The notes under the pieces: model-generated
Seen by the model: the letters and a program-made list of their open reading frames with translations, nothing else
The model's database searches: none
Told to the model about the DNA's origin: nothing
Assembly (NCBI RefSeq): GCF_017357245.1
Contig: NZ_CP071616.1
Location: 62,001 to 126,000, forward strand
Length of the DNA: 64,000 nucleotides
From: Rhizobium bangladeshense
Lineage (GTDB): Bacteria > Pseudomonadota > Alphaproteobacteria > Rhizobiales > Rhizobiaceae
Direction: 5' to 3'
Shown: one piece after another, positions 30,810-39,879 of the stretch
Numbering within the stretch: position 1 is the stretch's first letter
How the letters are laid out: each line of letters begins with the position of its first letter
Position numbers and translations under genes: made by a program

Positions 30810-31724
30810 TCATGATCGCTCGAACGGCTCGCCGAGCGAGGCGACGCCGTTGAGTTTGAGCAGGCGGCGATCCGCCGAAATGATGCCGAGCACGATGATC
30901 GTCACCAGATAGGGCAGGCATGCGAGCAGCTGCGACGAGACGTCGAGGCCGGTTGCCTGGGCGGCAAGCCCCATCAGCGATACTGCGCCGAACAGGCATG
31001 CGCCCACAAAGATGCGGCCGGTCAGCCAGGTTCCGAAGACCACCAGAGCAATCGCAATCCAGCCGCGGCCGGCGATCATCCCATCGGCCCAGAGCGGCGT
31101 GTAGATCGTCGCTGCATAGGCGCCCGCAAAGCCCGCCATCATGCCACCGACCGCGACCGCGGCGAAGCGGATGGCGATGACCGGATAGCCGATAGCATGC
31201 GCCGCTTTCGGGTTTTCGCCGACGGCGCGGATGACCAGGCCAACCTTGCCGTAGGCAAACATCGCCCAGATGGCGACCGTCACGAGCAGAGAAAGCCAGA
31301 CGACGATATCCTGGCTAAACAGGCCGCCGAGGACGGGAATATCGGAGAGACCGGGAATGGAAATTTTCGGCAGGGCTTTGACCGTCAGGCTCTCATAGGT
31401 CTTGCCGAACAGCGCCGACAGGCCCTGTCCGAGAATGCCGATCGCGAGCCCGGTTGCGACCTGGTTTGCGTTGAAGCCGAGGACGACCGCCGCAAAGACC
31501 AGGGACAACAGAGCGCCGCCGAGACCGGCGGCGAGAAAGGCCAGAAAATGGCCGCCGCCATGAAAGACGATGATGAAGGCGATGACGGCGCCAAATGCCA
31601 TCAGCCCCTCGACGCCGAGGTTGAGAACGCCGGCACGCTCGGCGACAAGTTCTCCGAGGGCGGCCAGCAGAAAGGGCGTCGCAGCCGCCAGCATGCCGGC
31701 CAGAACGAACTCGACGGCATTCAT
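30810..31724 (-). CDS. BMP-family nucleoside/purine ABC transporter permease 2
   Basis: A 304-residue permease of the BPD_transp_2 family with about eight to ten hydrophobic segments. The opening FLLAALGELVAERAGVLNLGVEGLM is highly characteristic of this family's second permease (split here: GELVAERAG, VLNLGVEGLM). ATG 31724 overlaps the stop of the other permease (ATGA); the much longer open frame from 32165 is shadow. It is the last gene of the purine operon. Confidence 0.9.
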   Translation of the reverse strand: MNAVEFVLAGMLAAATPFLLAALGELVAERAGVLNLGVEGLMAFGAVIAFIIVFHGGGHFLAFLAAGLGGALLSLVFAAVVLGFNANQVATGLAIGILGQGLSALFGKTYESLTVKALPKISIPGLSDIPVLGGLFSQDIVVWLSLLVTVAIWAMFAYGKVGLVIRAVGENPKAAHAIGYPVIAIRFAAVAVGGMMAGFAGAYAATIYTPLWADGMIAGRGWIAIALVVFGTWLTGRIFVGACLFGAVSLMGLAAQATGLDVSSQLLACLPYLVTIIVLGIISADRRLLKLNGVASLGEPFERS

Positions 31725-32821
31725 GTCGGGCTCCTCATCGCTGCAGGCCGCCAGGCAAGTCGATAGCGCGCGAAGGCGATGGCCACCAGATAGGCAAGGA
31801 GCAGGCTGCCCTGGAAAACCCGGACCGCCGCAACCGGCAAATTGGCGGAGACCATGGCGTTGTCGCCGCCGATGTAGAGCGCGGACATGACGACCGCTGA
31901 GATTACGATGCCGATCGGGTGCAGACCGCCGAGATAGGCGACGATAATCGCCGCATAGCCGTATCCGGTTGAGATCGAGCGTTGCAGCTGGCCGAGAGGG
32001 CCGGCGACTTCGGCTGCACCGGCAAGACCGGCTGCAGCTCCACCGATCAGCAGCGAAAGCCAGATTGCCCAGCTTTCCCGGAAGCCGGCATAGCTTGCCG
32101 CGCGCGGCGCCAGTCCGCCAACCTGCAATTTGTAGCCGATGAAGCTCTTCTGCATGAAGACCCAAGCGGCGATCGAGAGGAGAACGGCGAGGATGAGCGC
32201 GACATTGACGCGCGTTCCCTCGATCAGGATTGGCACCATCGCGTCATATTGGAACATGACGGACTGTGGGAAGTTGAAGCCGTTCGGATCCTTCCAGGGG
32301 CCGAGCAGCAGATAATTGAGGAGCTGCACGGCGACAAAACTCAGCATCAGCGAAACGAGAATTTCGTTGGCATTGAGCCTGACGCGCCAAAAGGCGGTGA
32401 GTGACGCCCAGAATGCGCCGCCCATCGCACCGAACAGCAGCATTGCCGGCCAGATCCATTGGCCGGTTGCGTCGGGCCACCAGATCGGAATGGCGGAGGC
32501 GAAGATCGCACCAAGGACGAATTGTCCTTCGGCACCGATATTGAAGACCTTGGCACGGAAGCCGATCGCCAGCCCCTGCGCTATGAGGAGCAGCGGACCG
32601 GTCTTCAGCAGCACTTCCGAAAACGACGCCCACGAGAAGAAGGGCTCGATCAGCATCGCATAGACGACCGCAGTCGGATCGCGCCCCATGACGACGTAAA
32701 GTCCGAGGTTGAGAATGACGGTGACGATGAGGGCTATGGGCGGAGCCAGGAGGGTGGCGGCAAGCGATGCCCGCTCCCGGCGGACCAGAATGGGCAGCGC
32801 GGCGAGGAAGGGTCTGCTCAT
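31721..32821 (-). CDS. BMP-family nucleoside/purine ABC transporter permease 1
   Basis: A 366-residue permease with about ten hydrophobic helices. Family landmarks are FRAKVFNIGAEGQFVLGAI, RVRLNANEILVSLMLSFVA and AGLAGAAEVAGPLGQL. Start and end overlap the neighbouring genes by four bases each, so ATPase, permease 1 and permease 2 are tightly coupled. It forms the membrane channel with permease 2. Confidence 0.92.
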   Translation of the reverse strand: MSRPFLAALPILVRRERASLAATLLAPPIALIVTVILNLGLYVVMGRDPTAVVYAMLIEPFFSWASFSEVLLKTGPLLLIAQGLAIGFRAKVFNIGAEGQFVLGAIFASAIPIWWPDATGQWIWPAMLLFGAMGGAFWASLTAFWRVRLNANEILVSLMLSFVAVQLLNYLLLGPWKDPNGFNFPQSVMFQYDAMVPILIEGTRVNVALILAVLLSIAAWVFMQKSFIGYKLQVGGLAPRAASYAGFRESWAIWLSLLIGGAAAGLAGAAEVAGPLGQLQRSISTGYGYAAIIVAYLGGLHPIGIVISAVVMSALYIGGDNAMVSANLPVAAVRVFQGSLLLAYLVAIAFARYRLAWRPAAMRSPT

Positions 32822-34338
32822 GCGGTGGCTTTCTGGCGCTGCGGCTGGGCTCCAATCATGTATCGGCCGATCTCTTCCGGGTTGGTGTCACGCGTGACCA
32901 GCGGCGGGCTCAGCGTGCCATGGTGCAGGACCTGTATAAAGTCGCTCAGTTCGAACAGTTCTTCGAGCTCCTCGGAAATGACGAGGATCGCCATGCCTTC
33001 ATTGCGAAGGCTCATGAGCCGCTTGCGGATTGCGGCGGCCGCGCCGATATCGACGCCCCAGGTCGGCTGGGCGAGGAAAAGAAGCTTCGGCGCCAGCATG
33101 ATTTCGCGTCCGACGATGAATTTCTGTAGATTGCCGCCGGAAAGCGACCCGGCCTCTGCCCCTGGACCGCGCGTGCGCACGTCAAAGTCTCGGATGCAGT
33201 TATCGGTGAAGGCTCTCGCCCTTGCGGTATCGAGCAGGCCATGCCTGACGAGTTTCAGTGGATGGGCGGTCAGCAGGCCATTGAGGGTAAGCGACATTTC
33301 GGGAACCGCGCCGCGGCCGAGCCGATCCTCCGGGGCGAAGGCGAAACCGAGCCGCCGGCGGGCGGCAGAGTCGAGTGTGCCGACATCCTGGCCCATCATG
33401 AAAATCTGGTCGCGCTGATCTCGCGGCAACAGGGTTTCACCAGAAATCAGCGCTGCGAGTTCGCTTTGACCATTTCCCGAAATCCCGGCAATGCCGAGGA
33501 TTTCGCCGGCGCGCACGGTGAGGCTGACATTGGAAAGCGGCACGGCGAAAGGATCCGCCCGGTAATCGAGCCCGACCAGTTCCAGGCGCTTTTCACCTTC
33601 GACCAGAGGCAGCGCCGGCATCGGTTCCGGCATGTCGCGGCCGATCATCATGCGAGCAAGCTCGTGGGCATCATGCTCACGGGGATCGACGTGACCGGTC
33701 ACGCGTCCGCCGCGCAGGATCGTCGCGCGATCGCAGAGCGACTGGATCTCTTCCAGCTTGTGAGAGATGAACAGGATGGACACGCCACCGTCCCGCAGCC
33801 GGCGCAATGTTTCGAACAGCTTTTCCACCGCCTGCGGCGGTAGCACCGAGGTGGGCTCGTCAAGGATGAGCAGTCTCGGATCGGTCATCAGGCATCGAAT
33901 GATCTCCACCCGCTGCCTTTCGCCGACGGAAAGCGAATGGACGTAGGCGCGCGGATCGACCTCAAGGCTGAACTCATGCCCGAGCTTGCGAATGCGCTCC
34001 GAAAGCTCGCTCTTTTTGCCGGACACGATCAGGCGGATGTTCTCGACGACCGTCAGGCTCTCGAACAGCGAGAAATGCTGGAAAACCATGCCGATACCGG
34101 CGCGCCTTGCCTCTGCGGGAGAGGCAAGGCTGATGGGTTGTCCATTCCAGGCGACGGTGCCGCTGTCTGGCTGCTCGACGCCGTAAATCAGCTTCATCAG
34201 GGTCGACTTGCCAGCCCCGTTTTCTCCGAGGATGGCATGGATGGATCGTGGAGCGACGTCGAGATCGATCTGCTGATTGGCATCGACCGGGCCATAGCTC
34301 TTGGTAATGCCGCGCAGCGACAGGAGCGGGCTCGGCAT
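32818..34338 (-). CDS. BMP-family nucleoside/purine ABC transporter ATPase (two domains)
   Basis: A 506-residue protein with two ABC domains, as in sugar- and nucleoside-importers of this class. Domain 1 has Walker A GENGAGKSTLM, signature LSVGERQRVEI and Walker B LLILDEPTSVLPPQ. Domain 2 has a degenerate Walker A (GISGNGQSELAAL), typical for the family, signature LSGGNLQKFIVGREI and LFLAQPTWGVD. It starts three bases after the binding-protein stop. Confidence 0.93.
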   Translation of the reverse strand: MPSPLLSLRGITKSYGPVDANQQIDLDVAPRSIHAILGENGAGKSTLMKLIYGVEQPDSGTVAWNGQPISLASPAEARRAGIGMVFQHFSLFESLTVVENIRLIVSGKKSELSERIRKLGHEFSLEVDPRAYVHSLSVGERQRVEIIRCLMTDPRLLILDEPTSVLPPQAVEKLFETLRRLRDGGVSILFISHKLEEIQSLCDRATILRGGRVTGHVDPREHDAHELARMMIGRDMPEPMPALPLVEGEKRLELVGLDYRADPFAVPLSNVSLTVRAGEILGIAGISGNGQSELAALISGETLLPRDQRDQIFMMGQDVGTLDSAARRRLGFAFAPEDRLGRGAVPEMSLTLNGLLTAHPLKLVRHGLLDTARARAFTDNCIRDFDVRTRGPGAEAGSLSGGNLQKFIVGREIMLAPKLLFLAQPTWGVDIGAAAAIRKRLMSLRNEGMAILVISEELEELFELSDFIQVLHHGTLSPPLVTRDTNPEEIGRYMIGAQPQRQKATA

Positions 34339-34341
34339 GGC

Positions 34342-35442
34342 TTACTTCGGCAATGGCGTCGTAACACCCTTGACGTGCCAATCCATCGCGACGATCTGGG
34401 CGTCCGTCAGCGTGGTCCCCGAAGCGACACCTTCGCTGCCATCAGCCTTGGTAATCGGACCGGTGAACGGCGAGAAGCTGCCATCGGCAATCTTTGTCTC
34501 GATTTCCTTGATCTTGGTCATCGTATCGGCTGGGATTGCCGGGTTCCAGTCGACGACTTCGACCACCTTGTCGGCAACGCCGAGGAAGGTGTTGGCGCCC
34601 TTGAAGGTGCCGGCAAGATGGGCGTCGACCGAGGCCTTGAAGAAAGGTGACCAGTCGGTTGCGACGCAGCCCAGATAGGTCTTCTCGGCATATTTCTTCA
34701 TCGACGAGTTGAGGTTGAAGGAATAGACGCCGGCTTCCTCGCAGGCCGAGATCACCGAAGGCGTGTCCTGCGCATTGGAAAAGATGACGTCGCAACCCTG
34801 CGACATCAGCGCCTTGGTGGCTTCCTGCTCCTTGGCCGGATCGAACCAGGAATTGACCCAGACGACGGACACCTCGATATCAGGCTTGACGGCCTGCGCG
34901 CCGAGCGTGAAGGCGTTGATGGAAGTGATCAGCTCGGGAATGGCAAAGGCCGACACCGAGCCGAGTTTGCCGGTCTTGGAAACGGCCGCCGCCGCCATCC
35001 CGAGCAGGTAGGTTCCTTGAAAATATTTGGCTGCGAAGGGGGAGAAGTTTGGAGCGACCTGGAACCCTGAGGCATGCAGGACGGTCACCTTGGGATTGCG
35101 ACGGGCAATCTGCAGCGCACCATTCTGGTAGCCGAAGGAGCCGGCGATCAGGAAATGGTTTCCGTCGGCGACGGTCTTGTTCATGATGCGGTCGGCGTCC
35201 GGGCCTTCGGCGATGTTCTCGATAACCGTGACCTTCACCTTGTCGCCATAGGCGGCCTTGATCGGGTCGATCCCGGCGGCAAGCGCATGGCCCCAGCCGA
35301 CGTCGCCGATAGGCGAGGGAATGACGAGCGCGATGCCGAGCGGTTCGTCGGCGGCAAGCGCCGGGCGGCCGGCAAAGGCCATCGCGAGACCGGCTGCCGC
35401 CGCGCTCTTCATCAGTGTTCTGCGGGTGAGATTGTTGGACAT
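34342..35442 (-). CDS. BMP/PnrA-family substrate-binding protein
   Basis: A 366-residue periplasmic binding protein of the basic-membrane-protein (Med/PnrA) family, whose members bind purine nucleosides or bases. The N terminus NLTRRTLMKSAAAAG looks like a Tat signal, cleaved after ALAA near residue 30. Ligand-domain landmarks are VIPSPIGDVGWGHA, HFLIAGSFGYQNGAL, VWVNSWFDPAKEQEAT and GCDVIFSNAQDTPSV. Its position next to 8-oxoguanine deaminase supports a purine ligand. Confidence 0.9.
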   Translation of the reverse strand: MSNNLTRRTLMKSAAAAGLAMAFAGRPALAADEPLGIALVIPSPIGDVGWGHALAAGIDPIKAAYGDKVKVTVIENIAEGPDADRIMNKTVADGNHFLIAGSFGYQNGALQIARRNPKVTVLHASGFQVAPNFSPFAAKYFQGTYLLGMAAAAVSKTGKLGSVSAFAIPELITSINAFTLGAQAVKPDIEVSVVWVNSWFDPAKEQEATKALMSQGCDVIFSNAQDTPSVISACEEAGVYSFNLNSSMKKYAEKTYLGCVATDWSPFFKASVDAHLAGTFKGANTFLGVADKVVEVVDWNPAIPADTMTKIKEIETKIADGSFSPFTGPITKADGSEGVASGTTLTDAQIVAMDWHVKGVTTPLPK

Positions 35443-35462
35443 GTCAGTTCCCTCTTTTGGTT

Positions 35463-36842
35463 CTAAAATCTTAAGGTTGAAAGCGCCGCTTCCGCAGCGG
35501 CGAAAAGCTGTGCCTCATCGAGCCCGACAAACTCACCGGCCTGCCAGACGATGCGCCCGTTGATCATGGTCAGATCGGTCGGCATGCCGATCCCGACCTT
35601 GGCAATCAGGCTCAACGGGTCATGGCGGGTTCCGACATAATCCATCCGCCTCGTATCGATCACGAAGAGGTCGGCGGCCATGCCGGGAGCGAGCCGGCCG
35701 ATATCGCTGCGGCCAAGCAGGCTTGCGCCGCCCGTGGTCGCATAGTTCAGGAAATCGACCGGCGCTGGAACCGGATGGGCGCGTGTCGAGGCTGCCAGGC
35801 ACTGCAGCATATAGGCAGAGTGGATGCAGTGCATGAGGTTGGAATTGTCGTTTGAAGCAGCGCCATCGCAGCCGAGCCCGATCCGCAGCCCGAAAGCCGA
35901 CATTGCAGGAATATCCGTGACTTCGGCGCCGACCAGATAGACCGGTTCGGGGCAATGGGAGACACCCGTGCCGGTTGCCGCCATCTTGCGCAGTTCATCG
36001 TGTGTCAGCTCCCAGCAGTGAGCATAAAAACTGTCGGGCCCGGCAAAGCCGAGTTCGGTGCAGTAGTCGACCGTACGCATTCCATGCCGTGCTTGGATGA
36101 CGGGACTTTCGCCTTCACCGACATGCGTGTGCAGCCGGACGCCGCGATCACGGGCGAGGGCGACCGACTCGACGAAGGTTTCGCGGTAGCAATTGACCGG
36201 CTGACAGGGGGCAACGACCACCTGCCGCATGCTGAAGGCGCCGGCATCGTGGTAGCTGTCGATCAGCCGGGCGCAATCGGCGATGAACTCGTCCGTGGTT
36301 TCCAGCATGGCGTCCGGGATCGTCGAGCCCTCGGATTTCGGCAGGGTATTGCCGCCGCGTCCGGCGTGGAAGCGCATGCCGAGAAGTTCGGCTGCCTCGA
36401 ACTGGCGATCGATCAGACGCTTCCCGGCGTGCCGGGGAAAGCAATATTGATGGTCGAAAGCCGTGGTGCAGCCGTGCTTGATCATCTCGGCCATGGCCGT
36501 GACCGACGAATGATAGAAGCAATCCTCGTTCAGCCGTGAGAAGATCGGGTAGATCCGATCGAGCCATTCGATGACCGAGAGTTTCGTCCAATCGAGATCG
36601 GCCCGATTGCGCACGAAGCATTGGAAGAAGTGGTGATGGGTGTTGACGAGGCCCGGATAGACAAACCAGCCGGATGCATCCTGAATGATCGTGTCGGCAG
36701 GCAGGGCCTCCTGCGCCAGGTCCACGCCGATCGCCTGGACTGCCGGACCATTGGTCAGCAGATCGGCGTTCCGGCGCACGGCCGGTCCGCTGCCTTCGTC
36801 GACGATAATGGCCGCGCAATTCTTCAGGAGATAGCCCGCCAT
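35463..36842 (-). CDS. 8-oxoguanine deaminase (amidohydrolase)
   Basis: A 459-residue ATZ/TRZ-type amidohydrolase. Metal and active-site motifs are VNTHHHFFQCF (first two His), HTHVGEGESP (third His and Glu), the His in FYAHCWELTHDEL and the Asp in LGCDGAASNDNSN. The sequence pattern, including DLDWTKLSVIEWLDRIYPIF, is that of 8-oxoguanine deaminases, which turn 8-oxoguanine into urate. In the operon it sits between a purine-type importer and a GST plus split Rieske oxygenase, so a purine salvage or oxidation pathway is likely. Guanine or isoxanthopterin deaminases are related alternatives. Confidence 0.87.
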   Translation of the reverse strand: MAGYLLKNCAAIIVDEGSGPAVRRNADLLTNGPAVQAIGVDLAQEALPADTIIQDASGWFVYPGLVNTHHHFFQCFVRNRADLDWTKLSVIEWLDRIYPIFSRLNEDCFYHSSVTAMAEMIKHGCTTAFDHQYCFPRHAGKRLIDRQFEAAELLGMRFHAGRGGNTLPKSEGSTIPDAMLETTDEFIADCARLIDSYHDAGAFSMRQVVVAPCQPVNCYRETFVESVALARDRGVRLHTHVGEGESPVIQARHGMRTVDYCTELGFAGPDSFYAHCWELTHDELRKMAATGTGVSHCPEPVYLVGAEVTDIPAMSAFGLRIGLGCDGAASNDNSNLMHCIHSAYMLQCLAASTRAHPVPAPVDFLNYATTGGASLLGRSDIGRLAPGMAADLFVIDTRRMDYVGTRHDPLSLIAKVGIGMPTDLTMINGRIVWQAGEFVGLDEAQLFAAAEAALSTLRF

Positions 36843-36843
36843 C

Positions 36844-37503
36844 TCACTTCCCCCCGTTGACGGGATGAGGGTCGGGCTTCAATTCGTGCAGCCGGTGGAT
36901 GCCGGGCATTTCGATAAAACCTTCAAGGCTGCGGATGGCGCGCAGCCAAAGCCGGATGTTCGGATAGGGATCGAGCGAAATTCCGCCATCCGGCGCGAGC
37001 GCCACATAGGGAAAGCAGGCGATGTCGGCGATCGTTGCGCGGTCGGATGCCAGGAACCGCATGTCGCGGAGCCGCTGCTCAAAAAGCCCGGCTTCGAGTT
37101 CGCGCAGCGCCGCGACCCCCTGTGCCTGCAGGGACTCGATATTGCCCGGGCGCAGAAGCATCTGGTGCAGCCGTGCGCCGCCGAGATTTGTCGTCAGCCG
37201 ATGCGAAAAAGAGAGCCATTGTTGCACGCGCGCCGTCTCCTGCGGCGCGTCTCTACCCAGCCAGTCGGGCCCGCTTTGGGCGGCGAGAAAGGCGAGCATG
37301 GCCGAGGATTCGGTCAGGACGAGTTCGCCATCCACCAGGATCGGGATGGAGCCTGCCGGATTTAAGGCCAGAAGCTCAGGACCGCGGTGTTCGAAGCCGG
37401 GATGGAAATCGACCGGCCGGATGTCCAGCTTGACACCGAGGATCGCAGCCATCAGGCGGATCTTGTAACAGCTCGGCGATAGAATGTAGTCGTAAAGCTT
37501 CAT
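36844..37503 (-). CDS. Glutathione S-transferase
   Basis: A 219-residue GST. The thioredoxin-like N-terminal domain has YILSPSCYKIRLMAAILGV (active-site Ser/Cys near 10-12), the cis-Pro loop NPAGSIPILVDG and the glutathione-binding LTESSAMLAFLA. An all-helical C-terminal domain follows with IADIACFPYVAL. ATG 37503 overlaps the stop of the oxygenase gene (ATGA). Its role beside a Rieske oxygenase and an oxopurine deaminase is unclear: it may handle a reactive oxidised purine or an isomerisation, which is speculation. Confidence 0.9.
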   Translation of the reverse strand: MKLYDYILSPSCYKIRLMAAILGVKLDIRPVDFHPGFEHRGPELLALNPAGSIPILVDGELVLTESSAMLAFLAAQSGPDWLGRDAPQETARVQQWLSFSHRLTTNLGGARLHQMLLRPGNIESLQAQGVAALRELEAGLFEQRLRDMRFLASDRATIADIACFPYVALAPDGGISLDPYPNIRLWLRAIRSLEGFIEMPGIHRLHELKPDPHPVNGGK

Positions 37504-38348
37504 TGTGCGACCAGCTGCGCGCCATAGAGGTAGTTGTGGCGCTTCAGCCAGCGCCGGTAAGCGATCGATGTCATGTCGGCCCTGGTCGGGATTTCCATGC
37601 CGGGATCGAGCGGCAGAAGTGCCGGGATCTGGTTTTCGAGGATCGACCGATCCTGCAGGAAAATCATCTGCTGAAAATGGATGAGGTCTGTCATTGGCGT
37701 CACGTCGTCGAAGAGGGCCATCCACGGCCATACGTCACAAAGATCCTCCGCAAGCGGCTGGACGAACAGGGTAATGACATCCCATTCTCCCGGGCGGGGA
37801 GGGCAGGTCTTGTAAAGCACCGAGCAGGTCGGAGCCGGCACGCGGTACATATATTCAGTGGTAATTCCGCCCGTTGCCGACTTTGCAGCCTGCGGCTGGT
37901 AGAACTTCACCTGCGTCGCCCAGACTTCATCCTCCTTCTCGCGGATCTCCACCTTATAATTTTGAACTTCCGTATGGGGCTCGGCTCCGAGAATATCGGT
38001 ATGGACGAAGGGAAAATGCGCGATGTCGAGGAAGTTCTCGACTGCTCTTAAGGGGGAGCAGCGCACCCGCACGACCCCGACGTCGACGAAGCGGCGGCCG
38101 GGCTGATCCGCTTCGGGAATGGCAAAAAGCTCCTTGGCGGGGGTCCCGAGAGAAGACCATACATGACCATAGCGGACGCGGACGGGCAGGGCACGTCCAT
38201 CGCCCGATGTGACCCGCGCCGCGCCGTCAGACGTGCGTATCACCTCTATGGGCTCACCCATCAAAGCGGTCCTGCTTCCTGCCTCGGTGAGCCCGCTGAA
38301 GAGGCCGACCGGGTACCATTCGTCGATCATCGCGCCAGCCCCTTTCAT
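37500..38348 (-). CDS. Rieske-type oxygenase catalytic subunit lacking its own Rieske domain
   Basis: A 282-residue protein similar to the C-terminal mononuclear-iron domain of VanA-like ring-hydroxylating oxygenases. The iron-binding 2-His segment is ENFLDIAHFPFVHTDILG (about 110-127), with the bridging Asp. The N-terminal 100 residues (IDEWYPVGLFSGL) begin like a Rieske oxygenase but contain no CxH...CxxH cluster motif. The cluster is carried by the next protein upstream, whose stop overlaps this start. ATG 38330 is an alternative start with AAAGGGG before it. Substrate is probably a purine or urate-like ring, from context. Confidence 0.85.
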   Translation of the reverse strand: MKGAGAMIDEWYPVGLFSGLTEAGSRTALMGEPIEVIRTSDGAARVTSGDGRALPVRVRYGHVWSSLGTPAKELFAIPEADQPGRRFVDVGVVRVRCSPLRAVENFLDIAHFPFVHTDILGAEPHTEVQNYKVEIREKEDEVWATQVKFYQPQAAKSATGGITTEYMYRVPAPTCSVLYKTCPPRPGEWDVITLFVQPLAEDLCDVWPWMALFDDVTPMTDLIHFQQMIFLQDRSILENQIPALLPLDPGMEIPTRADMTSIAYRRWLKRHNYLYGAQLVAQ

Positions 38349-38986
38349 GCGACATCCTTCTGGCCTGTTTCAGCCCGGCGTCGGACGGCTTCGGCAATGC
38401 GGGACGCCGTAACCCGATCTGCGACGCTGCGCTCCCGTTCGACCAGGACATGAATCAGAGTGCACCCGATCTGCGCCGCCGGCAGCAGACGGACCCAGGG
38501 ACAGTCGGCGACTTGAATCAGCCCGTCCGCATCGGCTTTCCCTCCGGCTGCCGCTTCGATTGCCGCGATATCGGCGTTGAGCGTCAGCGAGCGTATTGGC
38601 ACGAGATGATCTAGGCGTGGCGGCGACATTGCCGGTTCGTCGACCGCCACCCAGACAATGCCGTCAGATTCCTCGACCCGCTGAACAGCCACCCGAATCG
38701 TGTCCGGCGGCACGAGATCGGGATGGGCCGGGATACGAACGCATCCTCCCGCCGAAGAGTAGCTCCAGCCGTGATAGATACAGGAGAGCACTTCGCCTCG
38801 CACGAAGCCGTGCGACAACCGCATCCCGCGATGCGGACAACGGTCCGACGAGGCCGATGCGCGTCCGGATTGGCTACGCCAGAGAGCAATCGCTCCTAAC
38901 GGGGTCCAGGCCGGGATGACGGTTGCCGGCGGCAGATCGGCAGAAAGCGCGACAGGCGTCCAGGAGCCGGCCGTATCGGAAGGCAT
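38345..38986 (-). CDS. Stand-alone Rieske [2Fe-2S] protein, partner of the split oxygenase
   Basis: A 213-residue protein with a full oxygenase-type Rieske motif: CPHRGMRLSHGFVRGEVL then CIYHGWSYS (about 48-78), so Cys-x-His and Cys-x2-His are all present. Residues 120-213 match the part of an oxygenase that follows the Rieske domain only weakly and end in a helix with RERSVADRVTASRIAEAVRRR. It is the first gene of the eight-gene purine operon, after GAGGAAA at the ribosome site. Together with the next gene it makes up one oxygenase in two pieces; no reductase is encoded nearby. Confidence 0.85.
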   Translation of the reverse strand: MPSDTAGSWTPVALSADLPPATVIPAWTPLGAIALWRSQSGRASASSDRCPHRGMRLSHGFVRGEVLSCIYHGWSYSSAGGCVRIPAHPDLVPPDTIRVAVQRVEESDGIVWVAVDEPAMSPPRLDHLVPIRSLTLNADIAAIEAAAGGKADADGLIQVADCPWVRLLPAAQIGCTLIHVLVERERSVADRVTASRIAEAVRRRAETGQKDVA

Positions 38987-39117
38987 GACGGTTATTTCCT
39001 CAATCTTGCCAGTGGCTTGACACTGCTGATGTAGCGCGGGTTCCCAACCTTTGCAATCTCAGTCTCTGAGGCTTGCATAAAAAATTCGCATTGGCAACAA
39101 TGATTAAATAAAGGGCA

Positions 39118-39444
39118 TCAGCTTAGGTGCTGCGCCGGCGGCGGTGTGTCTGTGGCATTTACAATCCTGCGCTGAATCTCGTCGACCCAGACGTCGATCG
39201 GCCCAAGTGAACATCCCACTTCCAACATGTCGATCAGCTCGACAGGTCCTGCGACCTCGAGTTCGATCCGTTCGGCGTCGGCATGCAGAAAACTCTGGGA
39301 GAGGCCGAGCTTATCGGCATGACGGCGAATCCACGGGACGAATGAGGCGGATCTTACGTCGCCAATGATCGTGATCCGTTCGCGTAGCTCGCTCTGCCGT
39401 GACCGTGTCATGTTATTCTCTTGCTCGTTCTGTGCTGACAGCAT
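39118..39444 (-). CDS. Acylphosphatase-like protein with altered active site
   Basis: A protein of 108 residues (97 if the ATG at 39411 is used). The order of strands and helices fits acylphosphatase: ITIIGDVRSASFVPWIRRHA, LGLSQSFLHAD, IELEVAGPVELIDML and a closing GPIDVWVDEI. In true acylphosphatases the loop reads GRVQGVGFR with a catalytic Arg and a later Asn; here the Arg position is Val (SFVPW) and the Asn is not evident. It may keep the fold without the activity. It stands alone, 130 bp downstream of the purine operon promoter region but on the same strand. Confidence 0.65.
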   Translation of the reverse strand: MLSAQNEQENNMTRSRQSELRERITIIGDVRSASFVPWIRRHADKLGLSQSFLHADAERIELEVAGPVELIDMLEVGCSLGPIDVWVDEIQRRIVNATDTPPPAQHLS

Positions 39445-39450
39445 AGCGCT

Positions 39451-39621
39451 TCAATGCCGTTGCGAAAGGGCATGGGCAATCGAATACAGTGAATAGGCAA
39501 TGCAGGACGCGGTCAGCGAGACATGTCCATAGCGCGCGAAACTCGTCCGGTAGCGCGTAAGCAGCCCCTTGCCATGTGACGCGACGATCTCGTCATATTC
39601 CGACAAGCGCTTGGCCGCCAT
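39451..39621 (-). pseudogene. Short C-terminal fragment of an unknown protein
   Basis: An open frame of 56 codons reading from MAAKRLSEYDEIVASHGKG to IAYSLYSIAHALSQRH, with a hydrophobic C-terminal stretch. The frame is closed by a stop about 20 codons further upstream, and a neighbouring frame there reads hydrophobic (IILAYWFGSAVP), so this looks like the end of a frameshifted gene. I do not recognise the family. The next 258 bases up to soxR hold nothing I can support. Confidence 0.3.
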
Positions 39622-39879
39622 AAGGAACAGCGCTTCCGAACCAATAGGCCAGGATGATCGATCCTGGCGGCAAGCTCGTTGGATCGATCATCGACCCAGC
39701 CGATCACCAGGCGGCTCGATTGTTGATCGATTCCGAGATGACGTCGACATGCAAATCTGGCTCACCCATCGCCGTGCCGCGTCGCTGGTAAATCGCCGTT
39801 GGGCGAGGCTCCGGCCTACATCGCCAACACAGGGGATGGCCTCTGTGTCGTCCAAATCAACGGTCGCGTCGAGGCTCAT

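Noticed and set aside
31725..32165. N-terminal extension of permease 2
   Set aside because: Out-of-frame shadow of permease 1; the ATGA overlap at 31724 and the family start are clear.
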